Source: Alkalibacter rhizosphaerae (GTDB taxonomy: Bacteria; Bacillota; Clostridia; Eubacteriales; Alkalibacteraceae). Taken from it: 64,000 nt of DNA. This document shows positions 16,386 to 25,538 of this stretch, in pieces. Location of the stretch: positions 1,612,001 to 1,676,000 of the forward strand of contig NZ_CP071444.1 of NCBI RefSeq assembly GCF_017352215.1, given 5' to 3'. The stretch's first letter is position 1. Every line of letters starts with the position of its first letter. Below the pieces are notes generated by a model, which was not told where the DNA came from, made no database searches, and saw nothing but the letters and a program-made list of their open reading frames with translations. The position numbers were made by a program, and so were the translations under genes.

Positions 16386-17629
16386 TTAATTGCCCTTCAT
16401 GAAGGCTTCGATGTCGTCTGCCTCCTTGATGATCTGGGCGGATAAATTGACGGGACCTTCTTCCGTGATGAGGATGTCGTCTTCGATGCGGACGCCGATG
16501 CCCTCTTCCTCGATGTAGAGGCCCGGTTCGCAGGTATAGACCATCCCCGGTGTAAGGACCATGTCCCGGTCCCCCACGTCATGGGTGTCCAGACCCAAGG
16601 GATGACCGATGCTGTGGTAGTAGTATTTGTCCACATCCGATTCGTCCGTGATCAGTCCCAGCTGGATGCAGCCCTTGGCCAACAGGTCCTTGGAAAAGGC
16701 ATTGATCTCTTTCATGGACGCTCCCGCCTTCATTTCTTCCACGGTTTTCTTCAGGGTGTCCAGCACGACGCTGTAGACCTCCCGTTGTCTTGGGGTGAAA
16801 GTGCCGCTTGCTGGAAACGTCCGGCTGATGTCGGCACAGTAGTTGTTCCAGCGGGCGCCAAAATCGAAAAGGATCAGGCCGTCTTTTTCCAAGGGGGCGT
16901 TGTTGTCCACATAATGAAGGACCGTGGCGTTTTTACCGGAGGCCGCGATGGTGTCAAAAGCGTGCTTTGCCCCGTGGAGGCGGAAGGAAAAATCAAGGTA
17001 GGCTTCCAGTTCGTGTTCGTGGCTGCACTGGGGAGCCTTTTGAAGCAGCAGCTGAAAAGTCTCGTCGGTGATGGCGATGGCTTTTTTCAGCTGGTCGATC
17101 TCATGATCCGCCTTGATGAACCGCTGGGCGGCCATCTGGGGAGCGACATTTTCCAGTTTCAGCTGGGGATATCGATCCTGGAAAGTGGATGCCCAAGCCA
17201 GTGCCGGTGTCCTGTGATCGGTGGGGGCGTTTTGTGCCAGGTCCAGATAGCAGGAGTGAACAGGATCGGCTGTTTGTTGGATCCGCTGGTGGAGCTTGTT
17301 CTCAAAAGCGTCCACATGCAATATGGCATCCACGCCGGAGGTCTCTTTGGCTTCCTCTTCCCGTAAAAATTTTCCCACCCATTTCTCCTGGACAGGGTCC
17401 ACTTTGGGGATGAAGAGGAATTCCTCCCACTTCTCTTTCCCTTTCCATGCGGCATAGATCAGATCGGGTCGGGCCAGGCCGGTGAGGTAGTAAAAGTTCT
17501 TGTCCACATCGAAGGGATAGTAGGCGTCCCGGGAACGATGGGGGCCTTCCCGGAAAAGGAAAGGATCATGGAGCCGTCGCCGATGGACTCCAGCAGTTTT
17601 TTTCGATTGTTGATGTGAAATTCTTTCAT
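16386..17629 (-). CDS. Xaa-Pro aminopeptidase (M24), frameshifted in this sequence
   Basis: A metallopeptidase P family member that removes N-terminal residues preceding proline. The true start is ATG 17629 (MKEFHINNRKKLLESIGDG) behind GGAGGT. The frame breaks at the five-G run 17540-17544, where a sixth G would restore SGKAPHRSRDAYYPFDVDKN. The rest is intact from 17507. Metal ligands are present: FDFGARWNNYCADISRTF (two Asp), HSIGHPLGLDTHDVG (His), and the Glu residues of CEPGLYIEEEGIGVRIEDD. Restored length is 414 residues, normal for the family. I think the missing base is a sequence error, but a real disruption is possible. Confidence 0.85.
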
Positions 17630-17672
17630 GGCAGATACCTCCGTATTTCTTTTCATGTTATTTTATGGTGTT

Positions 17673-18875
17673 TTATTTTTTATCCTTGTTTTTGGCCAGC
17701 AAAATGGCGTGGGTGATGGCTGTGGAACCGTACTTGTCCCGGATCTTGTCCATGGCTTTCTCCAGGTCCCGGTGTTTTTCGTGATCCTTTGCCTCTTCCT
17801 GTACCGATGGGAACATGGAGAGCTGCTCCACGTCCGGTTCCCGGTGAAAATCGGCAAGGGTGACGCCCAGTAGCCGCAGTGGCCGTCTCCCCTTCCAGTG
17901 GGCTTCCAGAAGTCGGCAGGCCGTTTGAAAGACATCTCTGGAAGAGTTGGTTGGATCCACCCTTTGCTGACGGGTGATGGTCTGAAAGTCGGTGTATTTG
18001 ATGGTGATCTGGACCGTGGTCCCTTCCTTGCCCTTTCGTCGGGCCCTTCTGCCCACCTGGTCGCTGAGGGAGAAGAGGATCTGCTTGGCCATCTCCAGGT
18101 TGGTCAGATCTTCCGAGAGGGTCACGGATTTTCCGATGGATTTCACATCGTCCCGGTCGTGGGCCGTCACCGGAGCTTCATCCAGACCGTTGACGTGCTG
18201 ATGGAGATCCCATCCGTGTTTGCCAAGTCTGTCCTGGAGGAGGGACGGATCGCTTCGTGCCAGTTCCCCGATGGTGAAGAGTCCCATGTCGTTCAATTTT
18301 TTTGCCGTCTTGGAGCCGATGCCCCACACCTTTCCCAGGGGAAGGGGCCAGAGTTTCTCCTCCAGGTCTGCCGGAAACAGGGCGGTGATGCCCCTGGGTT
18401 TTTTCATTTCGGCGGCCATCTTGGCCAGGAATTTATTGCTGGAGATCCCAATGGAACAATCCAGCCCCAGTTCCTGGTGGATGGCATCCTGGATGGTCGT
18501 TGCCGCTTCCATGGGAGGGCCGAAAAGCTTGTGGGAACCGGTTATGTCCAGCCAGGCTTCATCGATGCTGTTTTGTTCCACCGTGGGGGAAAACCGGTCC
18601 AGAAGATCCATGACCTCCCTGGATTTTTGGCTGTAGTAGTCATGGTCCGGGGCCACCAGTTTCAGATCAGGACAAAGCTTCAGGGCCTGGTACACGGACA
18701 TGGCGGTGCGCACGCCGTAGCCCCGGGCATTGTAATTGGCCGCCAGGATGATGCCGGTTCGCTTCCTGGGATCTCCCGCCACGGCAGAAGGACCGTCTTT
18801 TAAATGAGGCTGTCGGACGGTCTCGCAACTGATGTAAAAAGCATTCATGTCCACTAAAAAAACAAGTCGATCCAC
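17673..18875 (-). CDS. dinB: DNA polymerase IV (Y-family)
   Basis: The 400-residue Y-family translesion polymerase has VDMNAFYISCE (first catalytic Asp and steric-gate region), NYNARGYGVRTAMS, and the catalytic SIDEAWLDITGS motif. The helix-hairpin-helix region GIGSKTAKKLNDMGLFTIGEL and the little-finger domain follow. The start is GTG 18875 because AAGGAGG lies eight bases upstream and the protein then begins MDRLVFLVDMNAFY. Open frame further upstream is not homologous. A beta-clamp-binding tail is not obvious (VEQLSMFPSV may serve). Confidence 0.93.
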   Translation of the reverse strand: MDRLVFLVDMNAFYISCETVRQPHLKDGPSAVAGDPRKRTGIILAANYNARGYGVRTAMSVYQALKLCPDLKLVAPDHDYYSQKSREVMDLLDRFSPTVEQNSIDEAWLDITGSHKLFGPPMEAATTIQDAIHQELGLDCSIGISSNKFLAKMAAEMKKPRGITALFPADLEEKLWPLPLGKVWGIGSKTAKKLNDMGLFTIGELARSDPSLLQDRLGKHGWDLHQHVNGLDEAPVTAHDRDDVKSIGKSVTLSEDLTNLEMAKQILFSLSDQVGRRARRKGKEGTTVQITIKYTDFQTITRQQRVDPTNSSRDVFQTACRLLEAHWKGRRPLRLLGVTLADFHREPDVEQLSMFPSVQEEAKDHEKHRDLEKAMDKIRDKYGSTAITHAILLAKNKDKK

Positions 18876-19011
18876 GGAGCAGCCCTCCTTTTCGGATCTT
18901 TTTATCGTATCATTAAGTATACCATGTCTTTTCCCTTTGTGGTATATGCAGGATGGACAGGGATCTGCTTTCAGGGTACAATGGAAAAAAAGAAAACAAG
19001 GAGGAAATTCC

Positions 19012-19646
19012 ATGAAAGTTGTAGTGGTAAACGGCAGTCCAAAGGCAAAGGGAAATACGGGCCTGGCGCTGGGCAAGGCGGTGGAAGCATTGGAAAACGC
19101 CGGTGTGGAGTGCACCGTGATCCACGTGGGCAATCAAGCCATCCACGGCTGCATGGCCTGCGGACAGTGCGGAAAGAACAAGGATGAAAAATGCATCCAA
19201 AAGGACGATCCGGTCAATGAGTGGATCCAGGAGATGAAAAATGCCGACGGAATTTTACTTGGGACCCCCGTGTATTATTCAAGCATGGCAGGAACCATGA
19301 AGTGTTTCTTGGACCGGGTATTCTTTGTTGCCGGAGCCAACGGGGGTTTCTTCCGCCACAAGGTGGGGGCGGGAGTTGCCATAGCCAGAAGATCCGGAGG
19401 AACGGCGACTTTTGACCAGCTCAACAAGTATTTTCTCATATCGGAAATGATGGTACCTGGGTCCAATTACTGGAACGTGGGACACGGGGGGAAACCGGGG
19501 ACATCCTTCAGGACGAAGAAGCCATGCAGATCATGGAAGTGCTGGGAGAGAATATGGCCTGGCTCATCAAAAGCCTGGACTATGCGAAAGGGGCGGTAGA
19601 GGAACCGGCGAAAAAACAAAAAACCGCCACAAATTTTGTCCGGTAG
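19012..19646 (+). CDS. NADPH-dependent FMN reductase / iron-sulfur flavoprotein, frameshifted
   Basis: A flavodoxin-fold oxidoreductase with the FMN phosphate loop VNGSPKAKGNTG and the two-cysteine segment CMACGQCGKNKDEKC near residues 47-61. Such four-Cys patterns occur in Isf-like flavoproteins. GTPVYYSSMAGTMKCFLDR is the isoalloxazine region. The frame breaks in the six-G run 19486-19491. Adding one G gives GDILQDEEAMQIMEVLGENM and a natural stop at 19646 (211 residues). Without it the protein runs out of homology and stops at 19599. GGAGG precedes ATG 19012. Confidence 0.85.
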
Positions 19647-19718
19647 CTCCGGTTGCGTTGCAATCCGGGTTTTACAAGTGTAAAATAGTGGTATTGAATC
19701 GAACGGAGGAACCGACAA

Positions 19719-21161
19719 ATGAAATGTTACCGGCATAAGCAGTTGGCCACGGATTACTACCAAATCAGCATGAGCAACGTATATATCAACGAGGGGAAGG
19801 ACAAGGATATCGCCGTTTTTGACATGTTTGTCCGAAACAACCCGTTCAACGGAGGTTATATCGTTTGCGCCGGTTTGGAGCAGGTGGTCCAGTATCTCAT
19901 GGACCTGAAATTTGAAGAAGAGGATATCGAGATGCTTCGGGAGAACCATCCCGAGCTGACGGAAGTCTTTCTCGATTATCTGCGGGATTTTCGTTTCACG
20001 GGAGAGCTGTGCGCCATCCCGGAGGGAACCATTCTCTTTCCCCATGAACCCATCCTTCGGGTCAAGGCGCCCCTGCTTCAGGCCCAGATCGTAGAAACGG
20101 CCCTTTTGAGCATCATCAACCATCAGACACTGATCGCAACGAAAGCGGCCAGGATCGTCCAGGCGGCGGAAGGGGACCCGGTGCTGGAGTTCGGACTGCG
20201 ACGCGCCCATGGATCGGAAGCCGGTTTGTATGGAGCCAGAGCTGCAGTGATCGGGGGCTGCCTTGGCACCAGCAACGTGGAATCGGAAACCTTGCTGTCC
20301 ATTCCTTCCAAAGGGACCATGTCCCACAGCTACATCCTGAGTTTCGATACGGAATACGAGTCTTTCATGACCTATACCAAATACAATCCCAACAACCTGA
20401 TCTTGCTGGTGGACACCTATAATACGCTTAAATCCGGTGTTCCCAATGCCATCAAGGTGTTCCAGCAATTGAAGGAGGAAGACCGCCTGCCCAAAATGTA
20501 CGGTATTCGACTGGACTCCGGCGACCTGGCTTACCTGAGCAAGGAAGCCAAAGCCATGCTGGACGCCCACGGATTCGAAGATGCGGTAATCTCAGCATCT
20601 TCCGACCTGGACGAATATCTGATCCGGGATCTGAAACTCCAGGGATCCACCATCAACTTATGGGGCGTGGGGACCAAGCTGATCACGGCATACGATCAAC
20701 CGGCCTTGGGAGCGGTCTACAAGCTGGCCCAGGTGGAAAGCGACGGGAAAATATACAACAAGCTGAAAATTTCCAACGATCCGGGAAAGATCACCAACCC
20801 TGGATATAAAAAGGTGGTACGACTGTACGACAACGAGACCGGCAAAGCTCTGGCGGATTTGATCATGCTGGTGGACGAGACTGTGGATGAAACGAAACCA
20901 CTGACTATTTTCCATCCTATCCACACCTGGAAGAAGCGGGAGTTGACGGACTTTCATGCCAAGCAGTTGATGGTCCCAGTCCTGGTGGATGGGGAACTGG
21001 TCTATGATCTGCCTACGGTAACAGAGATCCGAGAACATCTGAAGGAGGAGCTGGAGAGCATGTGGCCGGCGACGACCCGGTTTACCAATCCCCATGAGTA
21101 TCACGTGGACTTGTCGGACAAACTGTGGAACTTGAAAAACGACATATTGAACAAACGATGA
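19719..21161 (+). CDS. pncB: Nicotinate phosphoribosyltransferase
   Basis: The 480-residue enzyme makes nicotinate mononucleotide from nicotinate and PRPP in NAD salvage. It shows LATDYYQISMSNVY at the N-terminus, LEFGLRRAHGSEAGLYGARAA in pieces around the substrate site, GTMSHSYILSF, and the phosphoribosyl site IRLDSGDLAYLSKEA. Length fits the longer Gram-positive PncB form. GGAGG precedes ATG 19719. It appears monocistronic. Confidence 0.95.
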   Translation: MKCYRHKQLATDYYQISMSNVYINEGKDKDIAVFDMFVRNNPFNGGYIVCAGLEQVVQYLMDLKFEEEDIEMLRENHPELTEVFLDYLRDFRFTGELCAIPEGTILFPHEPILRVKAPLLQAQIVETALLSIINHQTLIATKAARIVQAAEGDPVLEFGLRRAHGSEAGLYGARAAVIGGCLGTSNVESETLLSIPSKGTMSHSYILSFDTEYESFMTYTKYNPNNLILLVDTYNTLKSGVPNAIKVFQQLKEEDRLPKMYGIRLDSGDLAYLSKEAKAMLDAHGFEDAVISASSDLDEYLIRDLKLQGSTINLWGVGTKLITAYDQPALGAVYKLAQVESDGKIYNKLKISNDPGKITNPGYKKVVRLYDNETGKALADLIMLVDETVDETKPLTIFHPIHTWKKRELTDFHAKQLMVPVLVDGELVYDLPTVTEIREHLKEELESMWPATTRFTNPHEYHVDLSDKLWNLKNDILNKR

Positions 21162-21176
21162 AACAAAGGATGACAA

Positions 21177-21200
21177 AGGAGCATGCCGAGGCATGCTCCT
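21177..21200. terminator. Hairpin after pncB, probable terminator
   Basis: AAGGAGCATGCC-GA-GGCATGCTCCTT, a 12-pair near-perfect palindrome; T6 follows eight bases later. It lies between the convergent pncB and lipoprotein genes. Confidence 0.6.
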
Positions 21201-21219
21201 TCGATTGTTTTTTGGACTT

Positions 21220-21888
21220 TTATTCCGGCTCCACGCCGCCAACAGGTTCGGTACCATCGGGGTAGCGTTCCGGTATGCGGACCGTCAAAGTATTGGTGGC
21301 GCTTCCAAGGCGCTCCTGCAGTTCCTCCGACAGGACAAATTCCAGGGTGGTCCCCCACTCCAGCTGGGAAAAGACATAGGTGGCAGACGATACCAAATGG
21401 GTGTCGTTGCCCAGGATGTCGGATGGCTTCGTTTCGGGAAACTGGATGTGGTTGGAGAAGATGCTTCCCGATACCTTTCCCATCTCTGAAATGTCGGCAG
21501 GAAGAATGGTGTTGGAGTTTTTTATTTCTGAAATGGTGAAGGTGAACTCGTTTTCCGTCAACCGGATCTGGCCGTTTTCCGGCAGGGGGGCATCGTTTAG
21601 CAACAGTTCATAGGTCCAGTCCAACTGGGCCATGATCCGAAGGCTATCCGGCGGAAGTACGGTGATGGCTTTGTTGACAAATTCGCCGGTGCCGGTGCGG
21701 AAGTCCTCCAACTGCTGAAGCTCCCCTTCCAGCTGCAGGATCTGTTCTTCCAGCTGTTCCACCCGCTCTTCCAACTGGTCGATGGCGGCGTCTTTTTTTG
21801 CAAGGTCTTCCTCCGCCGGCGTCGTTTGCTGACATCCGACCAGCATCAGACCCAAAAAAATCAGTATAAAATATTTAATGCGCAACAA
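21220..21888 (-). CDS. Coiled-coil lipoprotein of unknown function
   Basis: I do not recognise a family. The 222-residue protein begins with a lipoprotein signal (MLRIKYFILIFLGLMLVGC, lipobox LVGC). A strongly heptad-like segment (about residues 28-62, DQLEERVEQLEEQILQLEG) follows, then a beta-rich C-terminal domain. It should be a membrane-anchored oligomer on the cell surface. It is monocistronic and convergent with pncB. Confidence 0.8.
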   Translation of the reverse strand: MLRIKYFILIFLGLMLVGCQQTTPAEEDLAKKDAAIDQLEERVEQLEEQILQLEGELQQLEDFRTGTGEFVNKAITVLPPDSLRIMAQLDWTYELLLNDAPLPENGQIRLTENEFTFTISEIKNSNTILPADISEMGKVSGSIFSNHIQFPETKPSDILGNDTHLVSSATYVFSQLEWGTTLEFVLSEELQERLGSATNTLTVRIPERYPDGTEPVGGVEPE

Positions 21889-22087
21889 GCCACCTCCCCA
21901 ATTTTTCTTCGAATTAGTCCAAGCAGAGTTATTTTAACACAATAAAAACCAATAATCAATGGAGGGGGTTTCCCGATGCAAATGTGTAGAACAAGTGTAA
22001 AGTGGGTAAAATATTATGGTATAATGGTAAGGACTAATATTTATAACGAATGGAAATTCATGGGTTGAATTTCAGGAGGATGAGGAC

Positions 22088-23833
22088 ATGTACAGTGAAG
22101 AAAGATCGCAAATGTGGTTGGACAGTTCGTATGTGAAGGAAGAAGACAAGGAAGAGATCCGGGCGATCCTGGGTCAACCGGCAGAATTGGAGGATCGTTT
22201 CTATAAGGATTTGGAGTTTGGAACAGCCGGTTTGCGGGGGATCATGGGAATGGGAACCAACCGGATGAATACCTACGTGGTGGACATGACTACCCAGGCT
22301 CTGGCCAATTATATTGCAAAAAAAGGCGAAAAAGCCAAGGGAATGGGCGTGGTGATCGCCTACGATTCCAGAAACCAATCGGAAAAGTTTGCACGAAGCG
22401 CCGCTGCCGTATTGGCGGGGAATCAAATCAAGACCTACTTGTTCGACTCCTTGCGCAGTGTACCCCAGTTGTCTTTTGCCATTCGACACTTGAATTGCAT
22501 CAGCGGGATCGTGATAACGGCAAGTCATAATCCGCCGGCCTACAACGGATATAAGGTATATTGGAAAGAAGGATATCAGATCACACCGGAAGCGGCGGTG
22601 GAGATCAGTGAAGAGATCAGCGACATCCACGACTTCAGCATGATCCGGACAGCGGATCTGGAGTCGGCAAAGGAGCAGGGGATCCTTCAGATCATATCGG
22701 AAGATGTGGACGCAGCCTACATGAAGGAGATCATGAAAGGGATCACCCGCCGCGACTTGATCCAGGAACAGGGGTCCCAATTGAAGATCGTCTATACGGC
22801 CCTTCACGGATCCGGGAATGTTCCCGTTCTAAGAGGGTTGAAGGAAGCCGGGTTCGACCAAGTTTACAGCGTGAAAAAGCAGGAGGCACCAGATGGGAAC
22901 TTCCCAACGGTCCGGGAACCGAATCCGGAAAAGAAGGAAGTCTTCGCCCTGGCCATGGAACTTGGCAAGGAAGTGGACGCAGACATCCTGCTGGGGACGG
23001 ATCCCGACGCCGACCGGCTTGGGGTGGCCTATAAAAATGAAACGGGAGATTATCGTTTGCTTAGTGGAAACGAGATCGGCATCCTGTTGTCCTATTACCT
23101 GTTGAAAACGGCTAAAGAGCAAGAGAGGTTGAGCGAGAAAGGAGTCATCATCAAGAGCATCGTCTCCACGGAACTGGTGGAAAACATCGCCAAGGATTTT
23201 GGCGTCAAGGTCATCAACGTGCTGACGGGATTCAAGTACATCGGAGAATTGGTGGAAGAGTATTCCAGGACCAAGGTTCGAGATTTCATCTTCGGTTTTG
23301 AAGAAAGCTACGGGTATCTTCCAGGCACCCATTGCCGGGACAAGGATGCCATCATGACGTCCCTGGTCCTTTGCGAGATGGCCCTCCATTGCAAGAGCCA
23401 AAACAAGACACTGGGTGATGTCCTGGAAGACATTTACGAAACCTACGGATATTGCCTGGATGACATCATGGCCATGGAAATGGCAGGAAAAGAAGGTGCG
23501 GCAACCATTGGCCGGATCGTGGACTACTTCAGGAAAAACATGCCCATGAAATGGGGAGAGCGACGGGTCAACATCGTAGAAGACTATCTTTCCGGCAAGC
23601 GAAACTTGGTAGGCGTCAGTACGGAGGATATCGGGTTGCCCAAATCCAACGTGATCAAAGCCTATTTGGAGGACGGGTCCTGGTTTTGCGTGCGGCCTTC
23701 CGGAACGGAACCGAAAATAAAGATCTATTTCAGCATCCGGGGAAATTCCGTAGAGGAAGCTGCAGCGACCCTCCAGGATCTGAAATCTCAGATCAACCAA
23801 AAGATCAGCGACATACGACAGGAACAAGGTTAA
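22088..23833 (+). CDS. pgcA: Phosphoglucomutase/phosphomannomutase (alpha-D-phosphohexomutase)
   Basis: The 581-residue enzyme interconverts hexose-1- and hexose-6-phosphates. Active-site serine loop TASHNPPAYNGYKVYW, metal-binding loop DPDADRLG, sugar-binding loop GFEESYGYLPG and phosphate loop RPSGTEPKIKIY are all present in the usual order. Length and the GTAGLRG start motif match the Firmicutes PgcA/PgmB-type long form. AGGAGGATGAG precedes ATG 22088. A TATAAT at 22020-22025 marks a probable -10 box with no clear -35. Confidence 0.94.
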   Translation: MYSEERSQMWLDSSYVKEEDKEEIRAILGQPAELEDRFYKDLEFGTAGLRGIMGMGTNRMNTYVVDMTTQALANYIAKKGEKAKGMGVVIAYDSRNQSEKFARSAAAVLAGNQIKTYLFDSLRSVPQLSFAIRHLNCISGIVITASHNPPAYNGYKVYWKEGYQITPEAAVEISEEISDIHDFSMIRTADLESAKEQGILQIISEDVDAAYMKEIMKGITRRDLIQEQGSQLKIVYTALHGSGNVPVLRGLKEAGFDQVYSVKKQEAPDGNFPTVREPNPEKKEVFALAMELGKEVDADILLGTDPDADRLGVAYKNETGDYRLLSGNEIGILLSYYLLKTAKEQERLSEKGVIIKSIVSTELVENIAKDFGVKVINVLTGFKYIGELVEEYSRTKVRDFIFGFEESYGYLPGTHCRDKDAIMTSLVLCEMALHCKSQNKTLGDVLEDIYETYGYCLDDIMAMEMAGKEGAATIGRIVDYFRKNMPMKWGERRVNIVEDYLSGKRNLVGVSTEDIGLPKSNVIKAYLEDGSWFCVRPSGTEPKIKIYFSIRGNSVEEAAATLQDLKSQINQKISDIRQEQG

Positions 23834-23851
23834 GAGTCGAAGGGAGAGACC

Positions 23852-24964
23852 ATGGACACAAACATACTGGACAAATATGCGAAAACGTTGATGGATTATG
23901 CACTTTTCATCGAGGAAGGGGATTACCTGGTGATCCAGGGTTATCCAGAGGCAATGCCCTTGATGGAACGCTGCTACCGGATCGCCCTTCAAAAGGGAGC
24001 AAACCCCCAGGTGCTGCTGCGTCACCAGCTGGATGAAATACTCCTCAAGGAAGGGTCCGACAAGCAGCTGGCCTTTGAAAGCCCGGTGGCGGAAGCCGTC
24101 ATGAAAAACGTGACAAAGCTTCTCAATATCGGAGGGACCTCCAACACCAAGTATCTGAGCGGAGTAGATCCCAAGCGGATCGCGTATTATCGAAAAAGCG
24201 GGGAGAGGATCAGCCAGATCCACCGGGAGCGGGTGGAACGGAAGGAATCGGACTGGTGTCTTTGCATGTATCCTACCAATGCCCTGGCTCAGGAAGCCGG
24301 CATGTCCCTGAGGGATTATGAAGCATTCATTGAGAAGGCCTGTCTGCTGGACCGGGAAGATCCCATTGCCGCCTGGCAGGAGGTCCAACGATCCCAGCAA
24401 AAGATCGTTGACTATCTTACCGGCAAGAAGACCTTGGAGATCCGCAGCGAGGACACCCACATCACCATGTCCGTGGAAGATCGGATCTGGATCAACTCCG
24501 ACGGACACACCAACTTCCCCAGCGGAGAAGTCTTCACTGCTCCGGTGGAGGACAGCGTGGAGGGGCATATCCGGTTTTCCTATCCCGGCATCTACGCCGG
24601 ACAGGAGATCGAAGACATACGCCTGACCTTTGAAAAGGGGAAAGTGGTGGAAGCCAAAGCCTCCAAAGGAGAAGGATTGCTTCAGGCACTGATCCAGACC
24701 GACCAGGGAGCATCCCGGGTGGGAGAGGTGGCCATCGGCACCAACTACGGCATCCAACAATTTACCAGAAACATGCTCTACGATGAAAAGATCGGCGGGA
24801 CCGTCCATCTGGCCTTGGGCAGCGCCTACGGGAAAAGCGGAGGAAAAAACAAGTCCGCCATCCACTGGGACATGCTCTGCGACATGAAGCAGGGCGGGGA
24901 TATCTATGCCGACGGAATACTTTTTTACCAAAATGGAAAATTTATCGACAAACCAGTCCGCTAA
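23852..24964 (+). CDS. M29 family aminopeptidase (AmpS/PepS-like)
   Basis: The 370-residue protein belongs to the M29 metallopeptidases, cytoplasmic aminopeptidases. Conserved metal-site elements are seen: NFPSGEVFTAPVEDS (Glu), RVGEVAIGTNYGI (Glu), the HLALGSAYG His and the IHWDMLCDM His-Asp near the end. It starts 18 bases after pgcA with GGGAGAG before ATG 23852 and is probably cotranscribed. A hairpin overlaps its end. Confidence 0.92.
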   Translation: MDTNILDKYAKTLMDYALFIEEGDYLVIQGYPEAMPLMERCYRIALQKGANPQVLLRHQLDEILLKEGSDKQLAFESPVAEAVMKNVTKLLNIGGTSNTKYLSGVDPKRIAYYRKSGERISQIHRERVERKESDWCLCMYPTNALAQEAGMSLRDYEAFIEKACLLDREDPIAAWQEVQRSQQKIVDYLTGKKTLEIRSEDTHITMSVEDRIWINSDGHTNFPSGEVFTAPVEDSVEGHIRFSYPGIYAGQEIEDIRLTFEKGKVVEAKASKGEGLLQALIQTDQGASRVGEVAIGTNYGIQQFTRNMLYDEKIGGTVHLALGSAYGKSGGKNKSAIHWDMLCDMKQGGDIYADGILFYQNGKFIDKPVR

Positions 24965-24976
24965 AACAGCGGACTG
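24954..24976 (+). terminator. Hairpin at the end of the M29 peptidase gene
   Basis: CAGTCCGCT-AAAAC-AGCGGACTG, a nine-pair stem overlapping the stop codon. The following tract (TGTTATTATAT) is only weakly T-rich, so termination may be partial. Confidence 0.5.
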
Positions 24977-25019
24977 TGTTATTATATAAGGAACAAAATG
25001 AAGAGATAAGGGTGACTAA

Positions 25020-25493
25020 ATGATTGAATTATTGTCCGGGTTGCCGGATTGGATGAAAGTTTTTGTATCGGCCATGGTGCCGGTCTTTGAGTTGCGTTTT
25101 TCCATCCCCTTTGGGGTGCTGGGGCTGAAAATGTCCTATGGGATCACCTATGTGATCTCCGTGTTGGGATCCGTGGTGCCGGCTCCCTTTATCATGGCAT
25201 TCATCCCCGCTATCCTGGTTTGGATGCGAAAGACCGCACCCTTTAAAGGATTGGGCAACTGGGTCTACAACAAGGGGATGAGCAAAAGAGAATCTATCCA
25301 AAAGTACGGCTACATCGGCCTCATGTTCTTTGTTGCCATCCCTTTGCCGGGAACCGGCGTATGGACGGGGTGTCTGGTGGCTTCGTTGCTGAACATGAAG
25401 TGGGGGAAAAGCGTATTGGCGGCCATAGCAGGATCGTCCATTGCCGGCATCGCCGTATCCATCCTCACATCCATTGGTGCATTGGCACTGTAG
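25020..25493 (+). CDS. Small multidrug export family membrane protein
   Basis: A 157-residue integral membrane protein of the COG2426 / small multidrug export family. It shows the early motif VPVFELRFSIPFGV, a signature acidic-basic pair in a membrane helix, then KYGYIGLMFFVAIPLPGTGVW and four or so hydrophobic helices. The transport substrate is not established. Spacing to the M29 gene is 55 bases. Confidence 0.85.
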   Translation: MIELLSGLPDWMKVFVSAMVPVFELRFSIPFGVLGLKMSYGITYVISVLGSVVPAPFIMAFIPAILVWMRKTAPFKGLGNWVYNKGMSKRESIQKYGYIGLMFFVAIPLPGTGVWTGCLVASLLNMKWGKSVLAAIAGSSIAGIAVSILTSIGALAL

Positions 25494-25538
25494 AACTTTT
25501 GAGAATGTCCTGTTAAAGTTGAAGGAGGAGAGTTGACT

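Noticed and set aside
22829-24931. 700-codon minus-strand open frame opposite pgcA and the M29 peptidase
   Set aside because: It spans two real genes in antisense. It arises from codon bias, with no family motif.
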